64,000 nucleotides of DNA, from the NCBI RefSeq assembly GCF_051622035.1, contig NC_135355.1:6126001-6190000 (forward strand), read 5' to 3'. This DNA comes from Arctopsyche grandis. Its lineage: Eukaryota; Arthropoda; Insecta; Trichoptera; Hydropsychidae. The translations under genes were made by a program, and so were the position numbers. Below the pieces are notes generated by a model. The model was not told the origin of the DNA. It did not search any database and was given only the letters and a program-made list of their open reading frames with translations. Below are positions 23,801 through 33,835 of the stretch, piece by piece. Positions within the stretch are counted from its first letter, which is position 1; the number at the start of each line of letters is the position of its first letter.

Positions 23801-25307
23801 CTGTTGTATCCTGCTCGCGCAAATTAAGTGAGTATATACCGTTTACCATGCACCCTTTTTTTTTTGATCTTTCGACTTAAGATATTTCGATTTTCGATCT
23901 TTGCCTTGCGATATTTGCGTTTTCTGTAATTTCACATTCCGGTCCGTCACGGAGACCTGTAAAAAATAGACTGTTCGTCAATTTCAAATTAGGGATTTGG
24001 GAGTCTTTTTAAACTCTAATCTATCCTTTAGTAAACATATTGACAATGCTGTAGCTCGAGCGTCGAAGGCCCTCGGGTTCGTCATCCGGTCCTCCAAATG
24101 CTTTAATTCTATTAAATCATACAAAATACTATATTGTGCATACGTAAGAAGTATTGTTGAGTTTGCATCCCAAGTTTGGAACCCAGAGTACTCTGGTGCA
24201 AGAGACAGATTGGAGCGCATTCAGAAGAGATTCTTGAGGTACATCAGTAGCCGTTTCGGATTATCCTATACTTCCTATAAAGATGCTTGTAGGTGTCAGC
24301 ATCTACTTCCACTTGTCAAAAGAAGGGAGATAGCTGACATCTCAACAATTTTGAACATCCTTAACGGCTCGATCGACTGTCCTCAATTATTGAGCAGACT
24401 ATCATTGCGTGTGCCAAATAGAATGACTAGATGTAATGAGCTCCTTTACATACCTAATACTTTTTCTAATTATGGAAGAAGCTCATTCATCTGGCGTGCA
24501 AGCTCCACCGTCAACACACTAATTTTAACAATTTCTATGTTTGACTTATTTACTATTAATGCTATACAAGCTAGAGTGATTATTGCAAATTTGTTTTTCG
24601 ATGATTAATTTTATTGAAAATTTACGATTGTGATTATGAATTTTTATTTTGATGTATTTATTTTGTCTTTTTGTTTTTTGTTATATATTACATTATTTTT
24701 ATTATTTCATAATTTTTATCATATTATTATTCTTATTATTTTGATATTTTTATTATACTGTTATTTCTATTTTTTTTCTTTTTGTTTTCTCTAACTATCT
24801 TACTCTATTATCATTTTTGTTTCTTATTTTAAATGTTTGAGCTTTTCTTTTTTTTACCTATATGTGAAAATTATTAATGGTTTACTTAACATAATTATAT
24901 TTTTTTACTATCAATCTATGTAACTTAATAAACTGTAAATTTTCCAAATAAATAAATTTCCTAGAGATCGTAAATTACTATAACATCTAGCCTTGGATAA
25001 AAATAAATATAAACTACATACATATATCATCATCGTCACCAGTAAACAATGTGGAAAAAAGAATTACGTAAAACATCACAGTTATACAAATAAATAAAGA
25101 GTAATAATTCATACATAAAACACTTATACGTTCAAATAAATACGCACGTGTGTGTGTGTGTATTTAATAAATGACTCACCTAGGAGGAAATTCTGAATAG
25201 TTGTTGAGTAAATGATTAAGCGAAGATGAAGATGCTGAAGCAGGAATATTGAGAGGGGTAGAAGTGGCTTTCGCCCCAACACGCAGAAGAGACACGACCC
25301 TCATCAT
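17837..25307 (-). CDS. ACOT9: Acyl-coenzyme A thioesterase 9, mitochondrial
   Basis: Ten coding exons on the minus strand: 25307-25180, 22354-22254, 22181-21936, 21864-21749, 19030-18808, 18724-18592, 18517-18362, 18281-18179, 18108-17995, 17917-17837. All junctions are GT-AG and in phase, giving 466 residues (family about 430-440). The start MMRVVSLLRVGAKATSTP is a good mitochondrial presequence. Two hotdog halves follow: the first includes FLGQVRLGRLMEDMDTFA and HASWVGRSSIETVVWLEQ, the second includes HQKVFGGFLMRQAFELSW and FHKSVDVSSLIKMRAQIV. Family role: hydrolysis of acyl-CoA to free acid and CoA in mitochondria. A second ATG directly follows the first. Introns 1 and 4 (about 2.8 and 2.7 kb) are filled by transposon copies. 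Confidence 0.94.
19126..20528. mobile_element. TTAA-flanked piggyBac-type element with internal tandem duplication
   Basis: Flanked by TTAA at 19122-19125 and 20529-20532, with ends CCCTTTGAGTGCTGACG and GATCAGCATTCAAAGGG. Inside, about 359 bp recurs in tandem: AATGAATGT(A/C)TTTTTCCAAAACTA at about 19353 and 19712, then AGTTAGGGATTTCCATCGAG in each. GTCAGCATTCAAATGG at about 19694 looks like a further end, so this may be one element inside or beside another. It lies in ACOT9 intron 4 and has no recognisable coding region. Confidence 0.6.
20628..21455 (+). pseudogene. Non-LTR retrotransposon reverse transcriptase, 5'-truncated
   Basis: The reading frame enters at RFADETAILTES, the FADD block of a LINE reverse transcriptase with the second Asp replaced by Glu. 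It runs through SININKTKSMV, the thumb, YVWSVLLYGCETWTL and EMWCYRRMLKISWKEH, then stops near 21320. The tail ends in AGAAGAAGAAGAA near 21455. This C-terminal arrangement is common in arthropod RTE/craniofacial-protein-2-like LINEs; the clade is my guess. It lies in ACOT9 intron 4. Confidence 0.8.
21570..21698. mobile_element. hAT MITE with perfect 8-bp target duplication
   Basis: 129 bp with ends CAGTGGCGGCTCGT and ACGAGCCGCTACTG, flanked on both sides by GTTCATTT (21562-21569 and 21699-21706). An 8-bp duplication and CA(G)TG...-type ends are typical of hAT transposons. No coding capacity. It lies in ACOT9 intron 4. Confidence 0.88.
22585..23272. mobile_element. pogo/Tigger-like non-autonomous element
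   Basis: The left end CAGTAGAACCTCGATTATAC is preceded by TA. The right end, read inverted, is CAATACCTCGATTATCCGGA. These are the classic pogo/Tigger-type termini. Internal sequence is AT-rich with a 92-codon minus-strand ORF (22693-22971) that I do not recognise. It lies in ACOT9 intron 1. Confidence 0.65.
23600..23958. mobile_element. Foldback element with internal near-perfect hairpin
   Basis: Outer arms: GGGTCTACCTCACGGGCCGG on the left and its degenerate complement on the right (CCGGTCCGTCACGGAGACCT), each followed inward by GATCTTTCGA-type repeats and TACCATGCACCC. The centre (about 23692-23836) is a tight hairpin with about 65-nt arms and a 15-nt loop. Same family as 39103-39445, the split copy at 9515/13075, and 57548-57720. 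It lies in ACOT9 intron 1. Confidence 0.78.
23965..24958 (+). pseudogene. Jockey-like LINE, 3' end (reverse transcriptase C-terminus plus tail)
   Basis: The open frame enters near 23967 and reads QIRDLGVFLNSNLSFSKHID, then KILYCAYVRSIVEFASQVWN and RLERIQKRFLRYI. This is the C-terminal thumb/connection region of jockey/CR1-type LINE reverse transcriptases. It stops at 24608 and is followed by about 350 bp of T-rich 3' UTR ending AAATAAATAAATTT. The 5' part is missing, as in ordinary truncated integration. It lies in ACOT9 intron 1. Confidence 0.82.
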
Positions 25308-25805
25308 CAACACGATACTTGCTCAACTGACACTGACGTTCACACCTGAACGGAATGGCCTTAAATGACGACAACCGGAAAAGCTAACACGAACAAACTC
25401 ACAGCTACAAAATGGATATGTACAAAATTAACACATATCGATACGATATACGACATACGATATGTCATACAATTTGGTTTTGCTCACTAAGGAAATATTT
25501 TTTACAATTACAATTGTTCAAGAAATTTAAAATTAAGTTCATTGATTGGCCGTGTAGTAGTGGAAATTTCAAAATTTTCTTTGCAATAACTAATAAATTT
25601 GTGTAGAAACATTGTAGTGCACGGATTTTAAGATCATTTGTGTTAGATTTACTTATTACATAACAGGGAGCTACTTTCATGAAGGAGTTCAAGAATTGTA
25701 AATAGGATTTTGAGCTCTTTTTCCTATTGTGCTGTACATTAACATTAGAATATCATAAGACTGTAGTCGTTTTGTTTTGCTTGCGGCTTGTAATAAAAAA
25801 CATTT

Positions 25806-26371
25806 TGTAGGAATTTAACACGACTTGTGCTATTACGAATCAAAATCAGTGATTTCATCATCGATCCTGTAAAAAACATGCATAACTCAAGGGCAACGAC
25901 CCCTTCGACCATTCCAGAAGAAAGAGTTCATCGCTCGATCGTAAAACGAACGAAACCCAACAGTGATGTCATCAGGCAACCGCGACACATGTCTTAAAAG
26001 TCATTTACTCGTGGCATACGACCACATTCTTAAACGAACGACGTCCTGGCGATGACCCCATAGCTATAAAGCACGCGCCTCGAAAATAAGTCAACACGTG
26101 TCCCCAACACACGTGTCCCCAACACACGTGTCCTGGAAACGCATCTGCACACGGCACGCCTCAAGCCAGAACGTATATAAAGCGACGCACCAGCTCCCAA
26201 CACTAGAGTGAACCTCTGGAGTTCAACCAGATCACTTCTCCGAAGCTCAACCTCTTCGTACATACAATAACCATTGTAACAATTGAACAAAAATAAACGA
26301 TCCTCTTACAAACTACACAACATGTATTTCGTTAGGTCGGGGTACGGTCAACATACCTTCCCTGCCTTACA
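25806..26371 (+). mobile_element. Solo LTR with 4-bp target duplication
   Basis: 566 bp, from TGTAGGAATTTAACACG to CTGCCTTACA, flanked by ATTT on both sides (25802-25805, 26372-26375). TATA-like GTATATAAAG lies near 26174 and AATAAA near 26292, in promoter-then-polyA order. No internal coding part adjoins it. Same end pattern (TGTAGGAAT...TACA) as LTRs at 27184, 30696 and 59371. Family: probably Ty3/Gypsy-like, from the 4-bp duplication. Confidence 0.75.
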
Positions 26372-26554
26372 ATTTAAAAATCAAAATCAAATGAAGGAGT
26401 TTCGTTTCTAAAACGAGACAAACCTTTCATATTTACTTAAAAGAGAAGGCAAGACACAAACAAGCAAGACAAAAGTACTAAATCTATTTAAATTTATTTT
26501 TCTTTAAAAAATGAACATTGGGAACTAATATGATATATGTATGTACATGATTCG

Positions 26555-26760
26555 GTGATTTTTACCCACAAAGCTCTCGCTCAAAAGTCACTAAAATCTC
26601 TATAACGGAACATCTGGCAGCCGAAAAGTCCATTATACTAACGAGAACTCGAGTGCCAAATATTCCGTATTCGTGATTTTCATGGCAAAAATTGTCTTTT
26701 GAGCGATCGCAATGTGTGTAATAATCCAATTACCATGTACTTATGAGCCATTATAATTTA
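26555..26760. mobile_element. GGTTCGGTGATT-family MITE, copy 1
   Basis: About 200 bp. One end is ATTCGGTGATTTTTACCCAC. The core has AACGGAACATCTGGCAGCCG, CGAGTGCCAAATATTCCGTA and ATTTTCATGGCAAAAATTGT, and the other end is GTAATAATCCAATTACC. Recognisable relatives lie at 31780, 36130, 36885, 48235, 52031, 52195 and 57193. Confidence 0.7.
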
Positions 26761-27183
26761 AAGTGGCATAACTCAACTTTTCTTCATTTCGAGAAATATC
26801 TCGCAAAATATTAAATATAATGTTTTTCGTTTTACAATTTTTAAAAATACTGGTGGCCTTTAATATGTTTATTATGCTTTTTCAAGATTCTGGACATATC
26901 GAATTGAAATAATTGATAACAATTTGCGAATTAAGTCAAATAGAAATAGTATTTTGGAACTGAAATTTTGACTTCCGCCACTTTCAAAATATAACGGCTC
27001 ATATGTACATTTTTTTTTATTTCATAACATCCACTCTCTTTGCATAGTTTATCGTTACTAATGGTAGTCAAATTTTTCTGTTAAATTTGTCAAATAATCA
27101 CTAACCATATTGCACAAATATACTGTCGATCTTCAGTGCGCTACAAGTCAAGTGCGGAGGATATGAAGTGCACTGGGTGTCAC

Positions 27184-27834
27184 TGTAGGAATCTCGTCGT
27201 CGTCATCGTCATCGAAACCTTCGAGAATATTCCGCAACAACAAAATACATCGAGCGGAACAGCGCCAAGCATTCCAGAAAATTCCACGCCTCGACAAAAG
27301 TGCATTCCTCTTGTACGCATCAACAACTAAATGCTCGTACGCATCAATAACCACTTCCATCAAGCGTTCCAGAAAATTCTACGCCTCGACAACAGTGCAT
27401 TCCTTTCTTACGCATCAACAAACCACCACCATCGGTCAGGCGATTCCAGAAACACTATAAAAGGAGGTACAACCCAAACAACGCCAGTCGACCCACAGCA
27501 GCAAGCGTCGACATACAGCTCCTGACCAGCCACCACTACACTACGCGGACTTGGAAGATCAACCAGCCGGACGAGCCAGCAACACACTGCCGTATCCAGA
27601 GACCTTCCGAACATAGCCGAACAACGAGCCAGCAACACACTGCCGCATCCAGAGACCTTCTGAACATAGCTGAATGCCGAGCCAGCGACACTCTACCATA
27701 TCCAGAGACCGCTGAACGACATACTTTTACCAACAATTAACCATACTTGTGTATACGTGTTACTACCAAATAAATACCATATTCAACATATAGCTGTATT
27801 AATATCGAACACAGACGAACCTGTCTATAATACA
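27184..27834 (+). mobile_element. LTR, probably 5' end of a truncated element
   Basis: About 650 bp, starting TGTAGGAATCTCGTCGTCG and ending CTGTCTATAATACA. Directly after it, TGGCGGACTGGTGGTG could be a primer-binding site. No recognisable gag or pol follows, so it is a fossil. Much of it matches 59371-60230 inverted, including the ATCCAGAGACC repeats and one to two units of the 72-bp repeat. Confidence 0.6.
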
Positions 27835-28076
27835 TGGCGGACTGGTGGTGAAGAAGACCTTCACAACAAGACTAGATCCCCATATCACCATTCAGGGGAT
27901 GTCACCAAATTAAAAATAAATATAACTAAATAGTCGTAAAAATATCTCCAACACAAATTAAATGGCATTCCAACTCAACGGTGGCATTATTATTGTGGCA
28001 GCTCGTTATATGACATGGTCGAGTTCGGTCACCTTCCTGCGAATTGGGACCAAACTCGCCCGTGTTCAGAGTCACT

Positions 28077-28305
28077 ACCGCACTCCGTCTCTGGCTCTTA
28101 TAATAAAAGCAAGTGCATCAACATGCCAGTCGTCTCATTCGTTCATCCCCTATACTGGTGATCTCAACGTGATAAATGTTGTGGTGCTAGATGGCCTGTT
28201 CTATGTGTACTGGATTGTGCATGACTCCGTCTCCGGCTCTTATAATAAAAGCACGTGCATCAACATGCCTGTCGTCTCATTCGTTCATCCCCTATATTAT
28301 CATTA
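28077..28305. repeat. Direct duplication of about 75 bp
   Basis: TGGCTCTTATAATAAAAGCA... through CGTCTCATTCGTTCATCCCC occurs at about 28090-28152 and again at about 28237-28303. No function is evident. Confidence 0.7.
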
Positions 28306-28329
28306 CTAGAAGCTAGAAAGAAGGTAACT

Positions 28330-28640
28330 AGAGAAGCGCGGTCACATAGTGGAGCAGGCAATTGAACAGGCGCTTTTGAAATCAGATGATGAAATCGCAA
28401 TAGAGAGATCTATGCAGAGTTAAAAATGGTTGACAGGGGAACAAACAAGGGAAAATGAACTCACTTCACAAGAAGAAAACAAAAGGGGAATGTTGGATGT
28501 TGAGGAATGCATTGACCGTTTTCATTCTGAACTCCAGATCAGATCTCAAGAACCATAAAGGAAATAATAGCCGTGTTTTAAGCTATCCAAGTCAAGAATC
28601 TCGTATCTGCCACTGAAGAATTTTTTTTTATTTTTACTTT
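28330..28640 (+). other. Unrecognised decayed coding-like segment
   Basis: Translation gives coding-like blocks such as DVEECIDRFHSELQIRSQ and AIQVKNLVSATEE, broken by stops. The pattern vaguely recalls hAT-type transposase or zinc-finger-associated proteins, but I cannot place it. It lies just upstream of the ZAD zinc-finger gene. Confidence 0.3.
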
Positions 28641-28827
28641 GTAAATTTATGACTGGGTTGAGGAAAGAGGGTAAAAGCCTTACTTCCTGACTTACTTTTT
28701 TTATTTATTTGTGTTAATATTTTTCATTACATTAATACATTTTGTTTAATATTTTTCATGTTAACTATTCTATAGTTGGTAAGAGTGCGTGTCGTCTGCC
28801 AGAGTGACAGATGTCAAAAAAGGTGCT

Positions 28828-30034
28828 ATGAAGTGTAGACTTTGTCTTCGTTCTGCGCCAGATGAATCCTTCGTCAATATCTATGACGAATCAAATTCCA
28901 TATTACAATATATTCAGAGCTGCTGTCAGCTGGATGTATGTGTATTTCACAACCAGTTCATAGACTCGTAATAGATTCAGAAAACGGTATGGTTATCAAA
29001 ATTCACATTGCAGATGGAGAGGTACGATGGACTGCCTGATGCTATATGTTCTTCGTGTGTATATAGCCTGAAATTGATCAACAACTTCAAGATAATCTGT
29101 ATTAAAAATAATGAATCTGCTAGACTTCAACTAGCTGAATGTTCAGGCGTCAAGATGAAGAAAGTTATATTAGACGACTCTTGGGAGGGTGATAATTTTG
29201 ATACTAACACCCTTAATAAAGAAAGTGATGCAAGACAATTCAACGATTTAGACAAAAGTTCGGATACATATGATGAAGATGATGGGAAACATTCACAGGT
29301 ATTATTTTAATCTAATTAGATTCTTATTGTTATATGTAAAATTAATTCAAAGAATTTTATTTTTTATCATCTATCCTTTTGAATAATTATTTATATAATA
29401 TTTTTCTATGCAGGTGGATGAAACACATATTGGCACTGATCAAATCACTGAAAAAATTGAAATCACTCCGACAGTATTTTCAGTGACGGAAAGTTTAGAT
29501 ATTGAACTTCAAATAACACCTCACAGATGTGATATCTGTTTAAAATATTTCAAGACAAAAAGGATTTTAAAACAACATATAAGTATTCACACTAGTGAAA
29601 AACGTCACAAATGCGAGACGTGCTCAAAGAGTTTTTTTAAAAGAAGCAATCTAATAAATCACATTAGGATTCACAATGGGGAAAAGCCGTACAAATGTGA
29701 AAGGTGTTCAAAATGCTTCGTCACTACAAGCAGTTTGAACAAACATATGAAACTTCACACTGGGGAAAAGCCACACAAATGTGAAATCTGTTCCAAATCG
29801 TTCGTGGCAAAGGGCATTTTAAAATATCACATCAAGAGTCACACTGGAGAAAAGCCACACGAGTGTAAGATATGTTCGAAAAGTTTCATAACCCAGAGTA
29901 ATTTAAAACAGCATGTGATGTATCACACTGGAGAAAAGCCACACAAATGTAATGTCTGTTCGAAATGTTTCGTGACAACAAGCAATCTAAAACAACATAT
30001 GAAAATAGCGCACAAATCGAACACTTCACACTGA
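28828..30034 (+). CDS. ZAD-domain C2H2 zinc-finger protein (337 aa)
   Basis: Three exons, 28828-28935, 29014-29298 and 29414-30034, joined in phase 0. Exon 1 starts at the ATG of MKCRLCLRSAPDES; codons upstream are open but lack an ATG. The ZAD zinc-binding Cys pairs are CRLC (residues 3-6) and CSSC early in exon 2. An acidic linker follows, then exon 3 with six tandem C2H2 fingers joined by (T/N)GEKP(H/Y)KC linkers, for example CEICSKSFVAKGILKYHIKS. Polyadenylation signal AATAAA at 30151. Family knowledge: ZAD mediates dimerisation and nuclear import; the fingers bind DNA. The specific target is unknown and I assign no orthologue. Confidence 0.9.
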
Positions 30035-30150
30035 AGCAAAATTTACAAAATCACAAAATTACAAAAATCACACTGAAGCAAAATTTAATATATAAAATAT
30101 TTTCAAAATGTTGCCTTACTCAAAGATTTACATATTTATAAAAAAAATTT

Positions 30151-30156
30151 AATAAA
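30151..30156 (+). terminator. Polyadenylation signal of the ZAD zinc-finger gene
   Basis: AATAAA about 117 bp after the stop codon, on the coding strand. Confidence 0.65.
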
Positions 30157-30217
30157 GTTAAAAAACTTCTGTGTTTTATATACCCAAATTTTTAAATGTC
30201 AATGGCGCCGTCCACGG

Positions 30218-30556
30218 TTCAGTGATTACTAGTCAAATGTGATCCGGTCACAGGACAACTGGTCGCTCTAGATCGGTCACACGTGATCACCTGTCACACT
30301 AAAACTGGTCACACCCAAAAATTAAAAATTGGTCGAATTTTTCGGTGTGACCAGTTTTTTCGTGACTAATTTTCGGGTATGACCAGTTTTCTCGTGACCA
30401 GTTTTAGGGTGTGGTCAGTTTTCTCGTGACCACTTTTAGGGTGTGACCAGTTTTCTCGTGACCAGTTTTAGTGTGACGGGTGATCACGTGTGACCGATCT
30501 AGAGCGACCGGTTGTCCTGTGACCGGTTCACATTTGACTAGTAATCACCGAACCAT
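30218..30556. mobile_element. Near-full palindromic MITE
   Basis: The left half (GTTCAGTGATTACTAGTCAA, then GGTCGCTCTAGATCGGTCAC) is mirrored by the right half (GTGACCGATCTAGAGCGACC, then GACTAGTAATCACCGAACCA). The middle is a run of TGACCAGTTTT(C/A) short repeats. A second copy lies at 52280-52504. Its GGTTCGGTGATTA ends resemble those of the non-palindromic MITE family at 26555, suggesting a shared transposase (inference). Confidence 0.75.
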
Positions 30557-30695
30557 AGCTGTCACTGTCAGAAACATCTGTTATATTTACAGTGACCATA
30601 TTTTTTGGTAGAAAATAAAGGACATAAAGAATTGTTTTATAACTTAAAAAAATTCTTTAAAAGTTTATAACATTTATTATAAAATATTAGCAAGG

Positions 30696-31205
30696 TGTCC
30701 GAGCCTAAATGTGTGTGTTTGGAAGAGGATCTTTATTGTTCAGGTTTATACAAGTGTTATGGTATGTACGGCGAAGGAGATAGTTACTCGACTTCGGAGG
30801 AGTGGGCAGGCTGAATTCCTGAAGCTCACTGGCATCCGGGGATGATGCACCGGTTTATATATTGGTTGATTATGCAACGCGTAGCTTGGCTATTGAGATC
30901 ATATTCTGGAAGATTCCAACGGACTCAAGGTTATCCTTTGTGTAGCTGTGTCTCAAGGTTTGGTTGGTAAGTAGCTACATACATATGTGGTGAGATCGTC
31001 GTTTCGTAGATTTCGTGTACTCGCAATTGCGTATCTGGAGCGAGTTGATGGTGTCTTTGCCCTAGTTTGAACGAAGGTATTTCGGTCAAGGTTGACTTCA
31101 CGTACAGGACGCGTTAATACAATTGTACAGCTCGAGTTCGATGTGGAAATTGATGAGATCATCGACCTCGATTCGGGATAGTACAAGTTGTGCTATATTC
31201 CTACA
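30696..31205 (-). mobile_element. Probable solo LTR
   Basis: On the minus strand it starts TGTAGGAATATAGCACAACT and ends GGCTCGGACA, with TATATAAA near 30855 and AATAAA near 30733 in promoter-then-polyA order. Flanks AAGG and AACG are an imperfect 4-bp duplication. ATAAAGGACA-type sequence flanks both sides. Family as at 25806; no internal coding part. Confidence 0.55.
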
Positions 31206-31489
31206 AACGATATTCGATATTACAAAATAAAGGACAAAAGGGCAATTTTAGAAAATAAATAAATCTAAAGGACAGAGCAATGGAATAAAGGACGCATGGT
31301 CATTGTAGTTATGAAAGACTCATCACAAGCTGACGATTGTGGATATGCTACAACGTTAATTATCGATATTTTGAGTGTAGTCCTAATACATTTTTACAGC
31401 TAGACTACGACTAAAGACTAGAAGCATTACTGAATCAAGATAACTTTGATGAACTCTCAAAATACATATTTATTATTAGAATAGATTAA

Positions 31490-31625
31490 GTTCAGTTGGA
31501 ATCATGGCGTTTCTTTCGCCAAAGTGACAGCTTTGAAAAGAAAGTAGCATGGAATATAGACTTTGTCTGTGTTTTACCCCAGTCAAATCTTCCACCAATA
31601 TGCGTTTAAAATTATGATTCGAAAA
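31490..31625 (+). pseudogene. Decayed copy of ZAD gene exon 1
   Basis: GCCAAAGTGACAGCTTTGAA ... TATAGACTTTGTCTGTGTTT parallels the 5' flank and first exon of the ZAD gene (AGAGTGACAGATG ... TGTAGACTTTGTCTTCG). It would read MEYRLCLCFTPVKSSTN, with the first zinc-binding Cys changed to Tyr. No second exon or finger region follows. It looks like a tandem-duplication relic. Confidence 0.55.
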
Positions 31626-31774
31626 AAAAGTAGATATGTAAAATAAAATTATTTGAGAAACGCGTTTTCGATTTTATCGATATAACGCCAATCACTGGTT
31701 GCGTACTATCACTTTACTAAAACTGTTTGCGACACCTAGAGGCCGTTCATTTAACTGCCGTGTTTTTTAATTTT

Positions 31775-32300
31775 TAATTAAACGGACAATTTCGCACATG
31801 GCGATCTTGTACACGGCAATCTTTGCCAGGAAAATCGCGAATGCGTAATATTTGCACTCGAATTCTCGTTAGCGTCATTGCTTTCGTGGATGACTCTCGA
31901 TGGGTGAAATTTTCGAGTGTCAGATATTCCGTGCTCGAGCTTTTCGTGACTTGTTCGAAATTATCACCTTACCAATTATTGTCATTGTAATAAGTGTAAA
32001 CTGTAGAGTATATTTTGAATTTTAAAATTCGCTAGATAATTAATTATACGCATTTTAAAGCAATAAAAAATCACAATCAATAGAAAAAACATCTGACTAT
32101 TGATTTCAATGCTCACTTTTGGCACAGCAATACCAGATTTTGAATTACAGACTGCAAAAGCCAAAAATCTGTAAAAATTGCACATTTTTTTAAACAACTC
32201 ATATCTCTGAAACGAGAGCAAGCCAGCCCAAAAAAAATATATCGTCATATTCGAATTCAGCGACTAAAAAGCGTGATTTTTGTTGCTCAGTGTGATTAGT
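31775..32300. mobile_element. MITE (31780-31975) followed by half of a palindromic element (31985-32300)
   Basis: The first part matches the family at 26555 (GGAAAATCGCGAATGCGTAA, TCAGATATTCCGTG). The second matches one arm of the CACTGAGCAACAAAA palindrome, from AATCACAATCAATAG to GATTTTTGTTGCTCAGTGTG. Confidence 0.65.
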
Positions 32301-33835
32301 CGTCGTATCTCAAATGAATTGTGTAATTATTTGGTGAATGAATGAATGAAATGAAAAAAGAGAAGAGATAAAGCATAAACCTTTATTTAATTCTTCCAGC
32401 AATCACATATTCTTTACACGAAGGCCAATGCCATTTACATACATGTGGCAAAATATAACAAACCTACCTAAAGTTACATTTTTTATTTGTTTATTCAAAT
32501 TCAGTTCTCATTTCATTATTCTACTACATTCAACTATAATATGTTGACATCTTTCTTTCTTAAACATACATATTGGGCGAATGGTACAATGCCACAATTT
32601 TAATATTTTTTTCCTCCAAATTCCACAAAATTTTTCAAAAAACAAAAAAAAAACCAACAGCCACAACCAGGATGATTAATCAACAACATGCAGATAAATA
32701 ACCCTAAACGACAAATAGTATACTGTTTTTTCGTTAATATTAACATTTATTAGCAACAAAAGTAGAAAAAAGTAAAGTAACAAATGCAACAATACATGAG
32801 TTAAATAAATTGCAAACAACGTTTACATATTTAAATGTTATTTCCATGTCGAAAAGTTCAAACTACTAACTAGTTAGACGTCTGTATTTATAATTTTAAA
32901 AAAATATTCGAAATCATATAATAATAAGAAGCATTTTCAATTTTCTGTCAATTTTGAACGATAATCCAAACTAAAATTCTCCAAAAAGCTAGTAACATTT
33001 ATACACATATTACATCAACATCAATATTGTAATAGAACGAAAATATAATACATTCAGGAAAAACTTAATTAAAATCGATACCATAGTTGAAAATGGTTCC
33101 CGGAAAGATGCACTGAATAGTAACTTACGAAATAGAATTCCACAATATAAGGTTAGCACCCTCGGATAACATAATACCCTTTGACGCTTTTTTGTGGAAT
33201 TCTATTGCGTTAGTTCTCCTTGAGCATCTTTGAAAGTTTGCATGTGTCGAGAGTGCATTTTTCCGGTCACCGTTCAAAATATCCACTCCAATAAGATAAC
33301 CCTTTTATGCCGTTTATCCGATCCGAGATCAATACCTACGAGTATATTAGAATTGAGACGAAACGTCTCGATATAATTAACTACGAGTCTGAGACAAAGT
33401 GCCAGTACAGTTTTATTAAGAGTGAGTCCAAAATAGGATCTTAATTTTCTAGAAATTGAATGAACTATGAAATAAATCTATATAGATTGAAATCGATTTA
33501 ACGCTAGCACCATTTTCGATACAAAACGTCACAAAAAATGGAATTCGAACGTAATCTATGAATCTATTGCACAATTTTAAATTGATATTAAACATGTATG
33601 TATGTATGATGAATGTGGTAGAGCATTAGAGGATTTTTTTTATAATTATATTAATTGGGTCGACTGTTAAAATGAAAAAAATATATATAAATTTGTGAAA
33701 ATGGTGTATATATGCAGAATATTAATCCACGTTATAAAACGTTTGGAAAATTATTTAACATATATATTTATTATAGAAATATATAGTATAGGTATAAATC
33801 AAGAAAAAAGTGACTAAATAATATGTATGATTTTT
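32300..33835. other. No coding gene; likely SGTA 3' UTR and AT-rich spacer
   Basis: No credible ORF. Minus-strand AATAAA signals lie near 33767 and near 32384, either of which could end the SGTA transcript. Otherwise AT-rich and featureless. Confidence 0.4.

Noticed and set aside
27962-28309. 115-codon ORF as a gene
   Set aside because: It spans a 75-bp direct duplication and lies next to LTR sequence; the repeated peptide simply mirrors the DNA duplication.
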